From contig NZ_MVHU01000010.1 of NCBI RefSeq assembly GCF_002086285.1, positions 62,001-126,000 on the forward strand: a DNA stretch of 64,000 bases, written 5' to 3'. Below are positions 1 through 7,624 of the stretch, piece after piece (position 1 is the stretch's first letter; every line of letters starts with the position of its first letter). The position numbers and the translations under genes were made by a program. The DNA comes from Mycolicibacter kumamotonensis (lineage in GTDB: Bacteria; Actinomycetota; Actinomycetes; Mycobacteriales; Mycobacteriaceae). The notes below the pieces were generated by a model. The model saw only the letters and a list, made by a program, of their open reading frames with translations. It did not search any database and was not told where the DNA came from.

Positions 1-597
1 GACGTGATGATCACCCTGCAGCCGATGAACATCGTCCAGGCTGCGGCGGATTTGCTGTGGTCCCGGCCGATCAAGGAGTATCCCGATCTCAAGATCGCAC
101 TGTCCGAGGGCGGCACCGGGTGGATCCCGTATTTTCTGGAGCGGGCGGATCGGACCTATGACATGCATTCGGTCTGGACCGGCCAGGATTTCGGCGGCAA
201 GCTGCCCTCGGAGATCTTCCGTGAGCACTTCCTGACCTGCTTCATCTCCGACCCGGTCGGGGTGAAGCTGCGTCACGACATCGGCGTGGACAACATCGCC
301 TGGGAAGCCGACTATCCACACAGCGATTCGATGTGGCCCGGGGCTCCCGAGGAACTCTGGGACGTGCTGAGCGCCAACGACGTCCCCGACGACGAGATCG
401 ACAAGATCACCCACCGCAACGCCATGGAGTGGTATTCGTTCGACCCGTTCGCTCACGTCCCCCGCGAGCAGGCAACCGTGGGCGCCCTGCGGGCCGCCGC
501 GGCGGGCCACGACGTCTCCATCCGCGCACTGAGCCAACACAAGCACGGGGAACGGCAGGCGAACGCGCTGGCCGAAGCCGCGCGGGCTAACAGCTGA
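1..597 (+). CDS. Amidohydrolase (ACMSD-like TIM-barrel), C-terminal part
   Basis: The reading frame is open from the first base, so the gene starts upstream of the window; about 198 residues remain. The fragment reads like the C-terminal half of amidohydrolase_2 (ACMSD-like) metal-dependent hydrolases or decarboxylases. It shows the segment LKIALSEGGTGWIPYFLERA and the late active-site stretch WEADYPHSDSMWPG, whose Asp is a metal or catalytic ligand in the family. Related full-length amidohydrolases lie at 10703, 11873 and 52421. The tail after about residue 150 is Ala-rich and probably disordered. The substrate cannot be told. The next gene begins 113 bases downstream behind its own operator, so the two are probably separate units. 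Confidence 0.8.
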   Translation, partial: DVMITLQPMNIVQAAADLLWSRPIKEYPDLKIALSEGGTGWIPYFLERADRTYDMHSVWTGQDFGGKLPSEIFREHFLTCFISDPVGVKLRHDIGVDNIAWEADYPHSDSMWPGAPEELWDVLSANDVPDDEIDKITHRNAMEWYSFDPFAHVPREQATVGALRAAAAGHDVSIRALSQHKHGERQANALAEAARANS

Positions 598-613
598 TCT
601 CACCTCGCGGGCG

Positions 614-641
614 TTGACGCGGCCCCGCCGGTATGTAAGGC
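614..641 (+). promoter_or_regulatory. Candidate promoter of the first P450 operon
   Basis: A TTGACG hexamer at 614-619 is followed after 16 bases by TAAGGC at 636-641. The spacing fits a sigma-A-type promoter, but the -10 box is weak. A start around 648 would place the palindrome at 655-671 immediately downstream, where a bound repressor would block transcription. This is inferred from spacing alone. Confidence 0.35.
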
Positions 642-654
642 TGTTTAGCACATA

Positions 655-671
655 CGAGAATGTCATTCTCG
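655..671. promoter_or_regulatory. Perfect 17-bp palindromic operator (GAGAAT/ATTCTC family)
   Basis: CGAGAATG-T-CATTCTCG is a perfect inverted repeat with 8-bp arms. It lies 40 bases upstream of the P450 start at 711. Closely related sites occur at 13209, 18774, 18939, 33066 and 35671, and a weaker one at 13085. The form suits a TetR-type dimer. The first ATG of the open frame (660) lies inside this palindrome and is therefore not taken as the start. Confidence 0.7.
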
Positions 672-710
672 AATGTGAGATCGTTGCTGAAGGGAGCGAG
701 ACGGTTGGTG

Positions 711-2006
711 ATGGATCCGGACGCGATTGACTTCTTTCAGGACCCCGCCGTAGTGGCCGACCCGTATCCCTACCTGCGCGCGCTGCGGGAGCGCTCGCCG
801 GTCACCCGGGAACCGCACCACGGAGTGATGATGGTGACCGGTTGGGACGAGGCGTGCGCGGTGGCCGGCAATGCCGAGGTGTTCTCCTCGTGTATCGCGG
901 TCACCGGCCCGTTTCCAGGCTTCCCGGTTCCGCTCGACGGTGACCTGGGCGGTGAGACCGTCGCCGGTCTGATCGACAAGCACCGTGATGAACTGCCATT
1001 CAGCGACCAGCTGCCGACACTGGACCCCCCGACGCACACCAACCACCGCGCGCTGCTGATGCGGCTGCTCACCCCCAAGCGCCTCAAGGAGAACGAGGAC
1101 GCCATGTGGGAGCTCGCCGATGCGGTGCTCGACGGGTTCCTCGCGTCCGGCGCCGGTGAATTCATCAGCGGCTTCGCGGCGCCTTTCACCCTGCTCGTCA
1201 TCGCCGACCTGCTGGGGGTGCCGCCCGAGGACCGTGACGAGTTCGTCAAGAACATGCACCACAACGTCGGCGGTGGGGTCGGCAGTACCGATGCCAAGGC
1301 GCTGGCGCACAGTCCGCTGGAATTCCTCTACGCCACCTTCGCCGGCTACATCGCTGATCGCCGCAGCACGCCTCGCGATGATGTGCTCACCGGCATGGCC
1401 CAGGCGACGTTCCCCGACGGCTCCATTCCGGACCCGATGGATGTGGCCCGGGTGGCCGCCAACGTCTATTCGGCGGGGCAGGAGACCACGGTGCGCCTGC
1501 TCGGGTCCGCGCTGAAGATCATCGGCGAGCAGCCCGACATCCAGCAGCGCCTTCGCGATGACCGCAGCCTGATCCCGAACTTCATCGAGGAGGTGCTGCG
1601 TTTCGAGAGCCCGGTCAAGGGTGACTTCCGGCTCTCCCGGGTGGACACCGAGGTGGGCGGAGTCGAGATCCCAGCCGGCACAACGCTGATGGTGATCAGC
1701 GCCGGCGCGAATCGGGATCCACGCCGCTTCACCGATCCCGACATCTTCGATCCCTCCCGCGCCAACGCACGCCAGCACATCACCTTCGGGCGCGGCATTC
1801 ACAGCTGCCCCGGCGCGCCGCTCGCACGGGCCGAGACCCGGATTGCGATCGAGCGGCTGCTGGATCGCACGGCCGAGATCAGGATCTCCGAGGAGCGGCA
1901 CGGGCCCGCCGGCGCCCGGCGGTTCGCCTACATACCGACCTACATCCTGCGTGGCCTGATCGACCTGAACCTGGAATTCACACTGGCCGGGCAGGCAGCG
2001 CGATGA
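711..2006 (+). CDS. Cytochrome P450
   Basis: A 431-residue soluble bacterial P450 monooxygenase. The I-helix oxygen-binding motif is AGQETT, the K-helix ExxR is EEVLRF, and the haem loop is FGRGIHSCPG with the Cys ligand. The start at ATG 711 is preferred because AAGGGAG lies 14 bases upstream, because the earlier ATG 660 is inside an operator, and because the resulting N-terminus (MDPDAIDFF) aligns with the paralogue at 61566 (MTDFDTIDFF). The stop overlaps the next gene's ATG (ATGA), so the P450 and its ferredoxin are translationally coupled. The two P450s share the stretch RLLTPKRLKEN. Family is certain; substrate is unknown. Confidence 0.93.
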   Translation: MDPDAIDFFQDPAVVADPYPYLRALRERSPVTREPHHGVMMVTGWDEACAVAGNAEVFSSCIAVTGPFPGFPVPLDGDLGGETVAGLIDKHRDELPFSDQLPTLDPPTHTNHRALLMRLLTPKRLKENEDAMWELADAVLDGFLASGAGEFISGFAAPFTLLVIADLLGVPPEDRDEFVKNMHHNVGGGVGSTDAKALAHSPLEFLYATFAGYIADRRSTPRDDVLTGMAQATFPDGSIPDPMDVARVAANVYSAGQETTVRLLGSALKIIGEQPDIQQRLRDDRSLIPNFIEEVLRFESPVKGDFRLSRVDTEVGGVEIPAGTTLMVISAGANRDPRRFTDPDIFDPSRANARQHITFGRGIHSCPGAPLARAETRIAIERLLDRTAEIRISEERHGPAGARRFAYIPTYILRGLIDLNLEFTLAGQAAR

Positions 2007-2212
2007 AGGCATGGGTTGACCCGGACCGCTGTGCGGGCCACGGTATCTGCACCACGATCTGCCCCGAGGTGTTCGCCATCAACGACGACGGGTATTCGGA
2101 GGTCACCGTCGACGAGGTGCCACCGCAGTTCGAGGACGCGGTGCGCGATGCCATCAAGCAGTGCCCCGAACATGCCATCGATGATGTCACCGATTCGCAA
2201 GAGGAGAACTGA
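2003..2212 (+). CDS. [3Fe-4S] ferredoxin, P450 partner
   Basis: A 69-residue ferredoxin beginning MKAWVDPDRC. The cluster motif is CAGHGIC followed by a distant CP (KQCPEHA): Cys10, Cys16 and Cys54, with His where a four-iron ferredoxin would have its second Cys. This is the actinobacterial [3Fe-4S] type that donates electrons to P450s. It overlaps the upstream P450 by ATGA and its stop overlaps the next start as TGATG. It is therefore most likely the dedicated redox partner of that P450. Confidence 0.92.
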   Translation: MKAWVDPDRCAGHGICTTICPEVFAINDDGYSEVTVDEVPPQFEDAVRDAIKQCPEHAIDDVTDSQEEN

Positions 2213-2520
2213 TGTCCAACGGGCCCAAGGGATATGTCATTCTGACCGAGGCCATCAAGGATCCGGACGGCATGCTCGCCTACGGTAAGGCGGCTCAGCC
2301 GACGATGGCTTCGGGCGGCGCGACGATCCTTGCTGTCGAGACCCGGCCCGAGGTGCTCGAAGGCGACTGGCACGGCAACCAGACCGTGGTCCTGGAGTTC
2401 GAATCGGTAGAAGCCGCCCGGGCCTGGTATCACTCCGAGGGTTATCAGCAGGCGGCGAAGCTGCGGCAGGCGGCCGCGGACTGCAACGCGGTCATCCTCT
2501 CCGGGTTTCCGGCGCGCTAG
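2212..2520 (+). CDS. DUF1330 family protein
   Basis: A 102-residue protein resembling the DUF1330 family, small dimeric ferredoxin-like folds of unknown function. It begins MSNGPKGYVILTEAIKDPDG and contains the family's typical late segment ARAWYHSEGYQQAAKLRQ. AGGAG lies just before ATG 2212, which overlaps the ferredoxin stop (TGATG), so this is the third gene of the P450 operon. The stop overlaps by four bases the stop of the convergent ferredoxin at 2517-2726, leaving no room for a terminator. No catalytic role can be assigned; placement suggests an accessory role in the same pathway. Confidence 0.8.
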   Translation: MSNGPKGYVILTEAIKDPDGMLAYGKAAQPTMASGGATILAVETRPEVLEGDWHGNQTVVLEFESVEAARAWYHSEGYQQAAKLRQAAADCNAVILSGFPAR

Positions 2521-2726
2521 TCGTCTTCCTCGACGATCGACAGCGCCTGCCGGGGGCATCGCCGGATCGCTTCGAGGACATCGCGTTCGGTTTCCGGGGT
2601 GATCTCCGGCTTGAGGATGTGCAGATTATCCTCGTCATCGACGTCGAACACCTCGGGGTTGATACCCATGCAGACCGCATTGGCCTCGCACAACCCGTAA
2701 TCGACTGCAACCTTTCGTGTCGTCAT
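2517..2726 (-). CDS. [3Fe-4S] ferredoxin, P450 partner
   Basis: A 69-residue ferredoxin starting MTTRKVAVDYG at 2726. Cluster Cys residues are in CEANAVC (13 and 19) and RRCPRQA (57). The variable position between the first two Cys is Asn, not Cys, which predicts a [3Fe-4S] cluster. It follows the P450 at 2738-3940 by eleven bases on the same strand and so is probably its redox partner. It ends tail to tail with the DUF1330 gene, overlapping by four bases. Confidence 0.9.
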   Translation of the reverse strand: MTTRKVAVDYGLCEANAVCMGINPEVFDVDDEDNLHILKPEITPETERDVLEAIRRCPRQALSIVEEDD

Positions 2727-2737
2727 CCGCGGACTCC

Positions 2738-3940
2738 CTACCGGACCACGCGCACCGGGACGTTGAGCCAGCCTGAGACGTTCTGCATCTGGACGCGTTG
2801 CAGCCCTTCCCAATCCACTTCATAGCGCGGCATGAAGTCCAGCAGCTTCTCCAGCGCGATGGCGCTCTCCATCCGGGCCAGCGCCGCACCGAGGCAGCTG
2901 TGGATGCCGTACCCCAGGCCGAGGTGCTGCGCCTCGGTCTGATCCCGGTCGATATCGAAGGTGTCGGCGTCGGTGAACGCCTCAGGGTCCCGGTTCGCCG
3001 CGGCGTTGAGCAGAAACACCGGCTTGCCCGCCGGAATGGTGCCGCCGCTGACGCGGGCGTCTTTGAGGGTGTAGCGGACGTTGTACTGCACCGGCCCCTC
3101 ATAGCGCAGCAGTTCCTCCACGGCGGCCGGCACCTTGCTGCGGTCGTCGAGCAACTTCTGCCACTGCTCGGGGTTGCGGGCGAAAGTCACCGCGGCGCTA
3201 CCGACCAGCTTGGTGACGGTCTCGGCGCCGGCGCCGCCCAGTAGCGTTGCGAATGCAGTGATCTCGATGTCGTCCAGCCGGCGCATCTGGCCGTTTTCGC
3301 CGGGAATCTCCGCGGCGATCAGCCTGGAGAGCATGTCGTCTTGCGGGTTGGAGCGCCGCTCCTGGACCAAACCGTAGTAGTACATCGCGGTCTCGATGTT
3401 GGCCTGCATACCCGCATCGGAGGTCTCGATCTGTCCGGGCTCGCGGTGCAGCGAGGTGTCGATCCAGTGCCGCACCTGCTGGTGGTACTCGTCGGGAACA
3501 CCGACCATTCGGGTGATCACTTCCACCGGGAACGGCCCGGAGAAGTCCTGCACCACGTCGAAGTGGTCCGGGTCGGCGGCGCCGAGGAAACGCTCGACCT
3601 GTTCGACGATGGTCTCGCGCTGGGCTTGGATCGCCCGGGGGGTGAATGCTTTGTTGAGCAGGCTGCGCAGGTGTCGGTGCTCGGGCGGGTCCATGAAGAT
3701 GATCGACTTCTGCGGTGGTTCGCCGGCGCGCACCATCGCCAGGTCGCAACCGCGGGACGATGAGTAGGTCTCGAAGTCCTTGAGGGCTGCCGCCACATCC
3801 TCGTGGCGGCTCAGCGCGTAGAAGTCCTCCTTCTCGTCGTAGTAGAGGGGAGCCTCCACGCGCATTCGCCGATAGATGTCGAAAGGGTCGTTGAAATATT
3901 CTTCCGAGAACGGGTCGAAGACGAGTTTCGGCTTGGTCAT
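2738..3940 (-). CDS. Cytochrome P450
   Basis: A 400-residue soluble P450. Visible motifs are the I-helix GGAGAETVTK, ExxR in EELLRYEG and the haem loop LGYGIHSCLG, where Leu replaces the usual Phe. ATG 3940 is chosen for its strong upstream GAGGAGGA; a longer frame to 3991 lacks a better site. The N-terminal pattern (EAPLYYDEKEDFYALSRHEDV) is close to that of the P450 at 60322, so the two are paralogues. It is cotranscribed with the ferredoxin 2517-2726. The 117-base leader separates it from the hydrolase operon upstream, so it may have its own promoter. Confidence 0.92.
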   Translation of the reverse strand: MTKPKLVFDPFSEEYFNDPFDIYRRMRVEAPLYYDEKEDFYALSRHEDVAAALKDFETYSSSRGCDLAMVRAGEPPQKSIIFMDPPEHRHLRSLLNKAFTPRAIQAQRETIVEQVERFLGAADPDHFDVVQDFSGPFPVEVITRMVGVPDEYHQQVRHWIDTSLHREPGQIETSDAGMQANIETAMYYYGLVQERRSNPQDDMLSRLIAAEIPGENGQMRRLDDIEITAFATLLGGAGAETVTKLVGSAAVTFARNPEQWQKLLDDRSKVPAAVEELLRYEGPVQYNVRYTLKDARVSGGTIPAGKPVFLLNAAANRDPEAFTDADTFDIDRDQTEAQHLGLGYGIHSCLGAALARMESAIALEKLLDFMPRYEVDWEGLQRVQMQNVSGWLNVPVRVVR

Positions 3941-4057
3941 TGAATCCTCCTCAGCGGCGGGACGCGGCTGAAAATCGTGGCGACCGGGCATTAGACCGTA
4001 TGTCCAACTGTAAGTCAGACGGGTCGAGGCCGGGAGGGTATTGGGAAACTCGCGGCG

Positions 4058-4876
4058 TCATCGTGGATGGTCCATCAGCGCCAGTGCGGCATCGGCTGCG
4101 TCGAGCACCGCACCCGGTGTCGCCGCCGCCTTCTGTGCGAGATCAGCGATCAGGCGGACGTCTTTCTGCAACAGCGCCCCCGCCATTCCGGCGAGGCGGT
4201 CCAGGGTGCCTCCGGATCCCCGGATGCTGTTGAGCGCAAAGCTGTTCGAACTGCCGCGGCACACCACCTCGGCGAGTCGCTCCGTCGAGATCCCGAGCTG
4301 CTCGCCCAGCGCCAGGGCGGTGGCGGCGGTACCCAGATTGGCGGTGAACAGCAGGTTGTTGAGCAACTTGGTCAGCTGTCCCGACCCGACTCCCCCCAGG
4401 TGCACGACGGGGTCGGCGTAGGTGTCGAACACCGGGCGGCAGCGCTGCACCGCGTCCTCGTTACCGCCGACCATCACCAGCAGCGTTCCGGCTTCAGCGG
4501 CCGGACCGCCACCGCTGACCGGCGCGTCGATCACCGAAACGCCCCGATCGGCACAGTGTTCGTTCAACTGTCGGCAGGTGTCGGGATGCACCGTGCTGTG
4601 AATCGCGATGATGCCGCCGGGCTGCAGTCCGGCCAGCACACCGTTCTCGCCGCACACCACTTCGTCGACGTCGGCATCACCGACCACGCACAGGCAGACC
4701 AGATCACTGGTCCGGCCCAGCTCCGCCGGGCTCTCGGCGATGCCGGCCGCGGTGTCGGCGAACGGTTCGAGCGTCTTGGGCCGGCGGGCCCACAGCGTCG
4801 TGGTATACCCACCCTCGACGATGCGGCGCGCCATCGGCCCGCCCTGGCTGCCCAATCCGATGAAACCGACGCGCAT
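4058..4876 (-). CDS. NAD(P)-dependent 3-hydroxyisobutyrate/6-phosphogluconate-type dehydrogenase
   Basis: A 272-residue beta-hydroxyacid dehydrogenase. The N-terminal Rossmann motif is VGFIGLGSQGGPMARRI. The substrate motif appears as IDAPVSGGGPAAEAG, and the catalytic Lys lies in GGVGSGQLTKLLNNLL, as expected for HIBADH and tartronate-semialdehyde reductase relatives. ATG 4876 has GGAGGT upstream and overlaps the stop of the alpha/beta hydrolase (TGATG). It is the last gene of the five-gene minus-strand operon starting at 8919. It probably oxidises or reduces a small beta-hydroxyacid produced in that pathway; the exact substrate is not visible. Confidence 0.88.
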   Translation of the reverse strand: MRVGFIGLGSQGGPMARRIVEGGYTTTLWARRPKTLEPFADTAAGIAESPAELGRTSDLVCLCVVGDADVDEVVCGENGVLAGLQPGGIIAIHSTVHPDTCRQLNEHCADRGVSVIDAPVSGGGPAAEAGTLLVMVGGNEDAVQRCRPVFDTYADPVVHLGGVGSGQLTKLLNNLLFTANLGTAATALALGEQLGISTERLAEVVCRGSSNSFALNSIRGSGGTLDRLAGMAGALLQKDVRLIADLAQKAAATPGAVLDAADAALALMDHPR

Positions 4877-5757
4877 CAGCCGACCTCCGAATCCTGTGCG
4901 GCGCCGGCGGTTGCGGCGCACTCCTCGACGAATGACAGCACTGATCGGTGATAGCGCTCCGCACCGAAACCGACGCTGAGATTGTGCCCAGACCCCGGTT
5001 CCTCGTTGCTGGTGAAGCTCGGGGCGGCGGTGAAGATCTCGCGGATCTCGCGCCGGGCCGCCGAGTCGGACTGCCAGATCTTCTCGTGTTCGGCGAAGCT
5101 GAAGCGCACCGGAACGCGGACGCGGCCGGCCAGCGCCGGGAAGTCACGTTGCGGCCAGCCGGTGACCATGGCGGCCTCGTACGTCGCCCCCGGGGATGCG
5201 TTGGTGATTCCGCGCACGCCGTCGGGATATAGCGATGCCGGCTCCCAGAGTAGTTCGCGCAGGCCGACCGGCCGCTGGTCGGGCCGGGCCGCGCTCAAGA
5301 CGTTTTGCGCGGCGGGCTGGTAGTGCAGGCCGGTGCCGGCCAGTTCGAGCCCGAGCAACTCGGCGCCCCGGTCGTCGGCCGCCATCCGCAGCCCCAGCTC
5401 ACAGCCGTTGGAGTGGCCCACGACGAACAGGCCGGCGCCCCGGTCCCGGTCACCGAGGATCCGGTCGACAGCCAGGTAGGCCAGCCGCACGCGCTGCTCC
5501 GGATCCTCCATCGCCTCCGGATACAGCGCCGAAGCGCCATACCCGGGCCGGTCCAGGCCGATCACGGTGTAGCCAAGTGCGGCACCGGTTCTCAACAGGG
5601 AAAGATGGGGTTGGCCCGGGCAGTCGAAATAGGCCGACGTGGTCCCGCCGCCGTGCAGGGCGACCACCACGGCCCGCGGCTCGGCGACTTCGGCCAGCAG
5701 AGCCGACATCGGTACCCCGCCGGCGTTCACCATTCGTGGGCGAACGGCGGAGCTCAT
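4876..5757 (-). CDS. Alpha/beta hydrolase
   Basis: A 293-residue alpha/beta-fold hydrolase. The oxyanion region is VVALHGGGTTSAYFD, the strand before helix B reads LDRPGYGAS, the nucleophile elbow is VVGHSNGCELG (Ser), and the late His is in EPGSGHNLSVGF. Start ATG 5757 overlaps the thiolase stop by ATGA, and its own stop overlaps the following dehydrogenase, so all are translationally coupled. It probably cleaves an ester, thioester or C-C bond in the operon's pathway. No membrane segment or signal peptide is seen. Confidence 0.85.
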   Translation of the reverse strand: MSSAVRPRMVNAGGVPMSALLAEVAEPRAVVVALHGGGTTSAYFDCPGQPHLSLLRTGAALGYTVIGLDRPGYGASALYPEAMEDPEQRVRLAYLAVDRILGDRDRGAGLFVVGHSNGCELGLRMAADDRGAELLGLELAGTGLHYQPAAQNVLSAARPDQRPVGLRELLWEPASLYPDGVRGITNASPGATYEAAMVTGWPQRDFPALAGRVRVPVRFSFAEHEKIWQSDSAARREIREIFTAAPSFTSNEEPGSGHNLSVGFGAERYHRSVLSFVEECAATAGAAQDSEVG

Positions 5758-7418
5758 ATGTCGGCCCGTAGCAGCATCACTCCGCTGGGCGTCAGCCCCC
5801 CGCTGCTGGCCACCGCGACGCGGGCGCCGGGCACTTGGCGTTCGCCGGCTTCGCCGCGTAGCTGGGTGACGGCTTCGTGGATCAGTCCCATTCCATGGGT
5901 GCGGCCGTGGGAGAGCTGTCCGCCGTGGGTGTTCAGTGGAATCAGTCCGTCGCGGGCGATGTTGGTGCCGCCGTCCAGGAAACTCTTGGCCTCGCCGATA
6001 CCGCAGAAACCGAGGGCTTCGATCCACGACAGGCAGTTGAAGCTGAATCCGTCGTAGAGCTCGGCGACGTCGACATCAGTCGGCCGCAGGGTGGTGCGTG
6101 ACCATAGGTGGGCGGCCTGGCCGAGGACCTGGGGTTCATGGGTCAGGGTGCTCTGGTCCCAGTCGGTGCGCTCGATGATCTGGGTGCCGACCGCCTCCAC
6201 CAGGACCGGTGGTTTGGCCAGATCGCGGGCTGCGTCGATCGCGGAGACGATCACCGCCACGGCGCCGTCGCAGGGGACGTCACAGTCATAGAGCCCGAAC
6301 GGGGTGGTGATCGTGCGGGCGGACAGGTAGTCGTCCATGCTCATCGGGTCGCGGTAGATCGCGGTCGGGTTGAGCGCGGCGTTGGCTCGCTGGTTCAGCG
6401 CGATCCAGCCCAGCGTCTCGCGGGTGGTGCCGTAGCGGTGAAAGTGCCGTTGGGCATTGAGTGCCAAGGTGTGCGCCGCCGAGGTGGCCCCGAACGGAAT
6501 CTGCCAGCTGTTGGAACGCCTTCCGCCCGGTGGTGAGGCTTTGCCCGCCTTCATCAGCTCGTTGAACGTCGATTCCCACACGGTTCGGAAACACAACACG
6601 TGGCGTGCCAGTCCGGTGGCCACGGCCATCACCGCGGCGATGACGGAGCCGCCGGGGCCGAAGGTGTCCATACCGCCGTTGATCCAGGTGGGGCGCAATC
6701 CCAACGCGCCTTCCAGCGCCGTGACGCCGCCTTCGCCCATGCCCGCGACGTCGAGGCTCGGATAGGTTGAGAGCCCGTCGATGTCATCGAAAGTCAGCCC
6801 GGCGTCGGCGACGGCCGCCCGGCAGGCCTCCACGGTCAGCGCCAGCGGCGCGACCATGAGCCGGCGGCCCAGACGTGATGCGCCGATCCCGGTGATAGCC
6901 GACTTGTCCTCGAATTTGTCGGCGCTGGCCATCGGGCGCACGTGCTGCGCGAAGTCCTCGGGTGCGATCTCGTCGGCGGGCAGCGGCTTGGGTGCGGCGT
7001 GTTCTCCGTTCTGGGCCACCGGCCGGAACAGCGGCAGCCACACATCCTCGATGTTGTCGAAGACAACCTCCACCTGCTGGCCGAGCTCCAGCCGGTCCGG
7101 ATCGCAGTCGATGATGTTGGTGGTCAGGCGAACTCGCGGATCCTCGTCGATAGCCACCTGCGCCACCACGTAGGGCGCCGGCATGCCCGGCAGGCTGAAC
7201 CGGTGGTTGATCGTGAACCCGGCCAGGGTGGCCCGCCCCGAGACGTCGCGCACGCCCATCTTGGTGCCGTGGCAGTACCGGCACACCGGTTGCGGTGGAT
7301 GAATGAGCGCGGCGCAGTCCCGGCACTCCTGAATTCGCAGCACGCCGTCGGCACCTGCGGTCCAGAAGAACTCGTTCTCGATGGTGATCGCCGGCAGCGG
7401 TCGGCCCGGTGCGCTCAT
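5754..7418 (-). CDS. DUF35 (OB-fold/zinc-ribbon)-thiolase-like fusion, possible retro-aldolase
   Basis: A 554-residue fusion. Residues about 10-130 form a DUF35 module with rubredoxin-like Cys pairs (CRDC, CRYC) and an OB-fold. Residues about 170-554 are an SCP2/Ltp-type thiolase-like domain. The usual thiolase nucleophile region reads WINGGMDTFGPGGSV and the C-terminal Cys motif reads VAVASSGGL, so neither catalytic Cys is present; a His remains in GGQLSHGRTHG. In steroid catabolism, Ltp2 aldolases that work with DUF35 proteins also lack those Cys residues. A retro-aldol, rather than thiolytic, role is therefore inferred. It overlaps the ferredoxin upstream and the hydrolase downstream by four bases each. 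Confidence 0.88.
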   Translation of the reverse strand: MSAPGRPLPAITIENEFFWTAGADGVLRIQECRDCAALIHPPQPVCRYCHGTKMGVRDVSGRATLAGFTINHRFSLPGMPAPYVVAQVAIDEDPRVRLTTNIIDCDPDRLELGQQVEVVFDNIEDVWLPLFRPVAQNGEHAAPKPLPADEIAPEDFAQHVRPMASADKFEDKSAITGIGASRLGRRLMVAPLALTVEACRAAVADAGLTFDDIDGLSTYPSLDVAGMGEGGVTALEGALGLRPTWINGGMDTFGPGGSVIAAVMAVATGLARHVLCFRTVWESTFNELMKAGKASPPGGRRSNSWQIPFGATSAAHTLALNAQRHFHRYGTTRETLGWIALNQRANAALNPTAIYRDPMSMDDYLSARTITTPFGLYDCDVPCDGAVAVIVSAIDAARDLAKPPVLVEAVGTQIIERTDWDQSTLTHEPQVLGQAAHLWSRTTLRPTDVDVAELYDGFSFNCLSWIEALGFCGIGEAKSFLDGGTNIARDGLIPLNTHGGQLSHGRTHGMGLIHEAVTQLRGEAGERQVPGARVAVASSGGLTPSGVMLLRADI

Positions 7419-7624
7419 TCGGCATCGTCCTCGGTGATCTCGATGATGGCGTGCACCGGACAGTCCAGCAGGGCACGCATGACGTCACGTTCGTCTTCCG
7501 CGTCTACCGTGCCGTCGCCGGTCAGGGACGCATATCCCCAGTCGTCCAGGGAGAAGTACTTCGGTGCGTGTTTGGCGCAGAAGCCGAACCCGTCGCACAT
7601 GGTGCGATCCAGACGGATCTTCAT
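7415..7624 (-). CDS. [3Fe-4S] ferredoxin
   Basis: A 69-residue ferredoxin beginning MKIRLDRTMC. Cluster Cys are in CDGFGFC (10 and 16) and LDCPVHA (55); Phe occupies the variable position. Unlike the other ferredoxins here it is not beside a P450. It lies between a NuoF-like flavoprotein and the DUF35-thiolase, overlapping both by ATGA. That suggests it receives electrons from the flavoprotein. It could then pass them to P450s elsewhere in the cluster, which is inference. Confidence 0.9.
   Translation of the reverse strand: MKIRLDRTMCDGFGFCAKHAPKYFSLDDWGYASLTGDGTVDAEDERDVMRALLDCPVHAIIEITEDDAE

Noticed and set aside
660..710. Extension of the first P450 to ATG 660
   Set aside because: The ATG lies inside a perfect palindrome, and the shorter form from 711 matches the paralogue's N-terminus and has a ribosome-binding site.
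663..2012. A 449-codon minus-strand frame opposite the first P450
   Set aside because: No recognisable domain, no ribosome-binding site, and the opposite strand encodes a clear P450.
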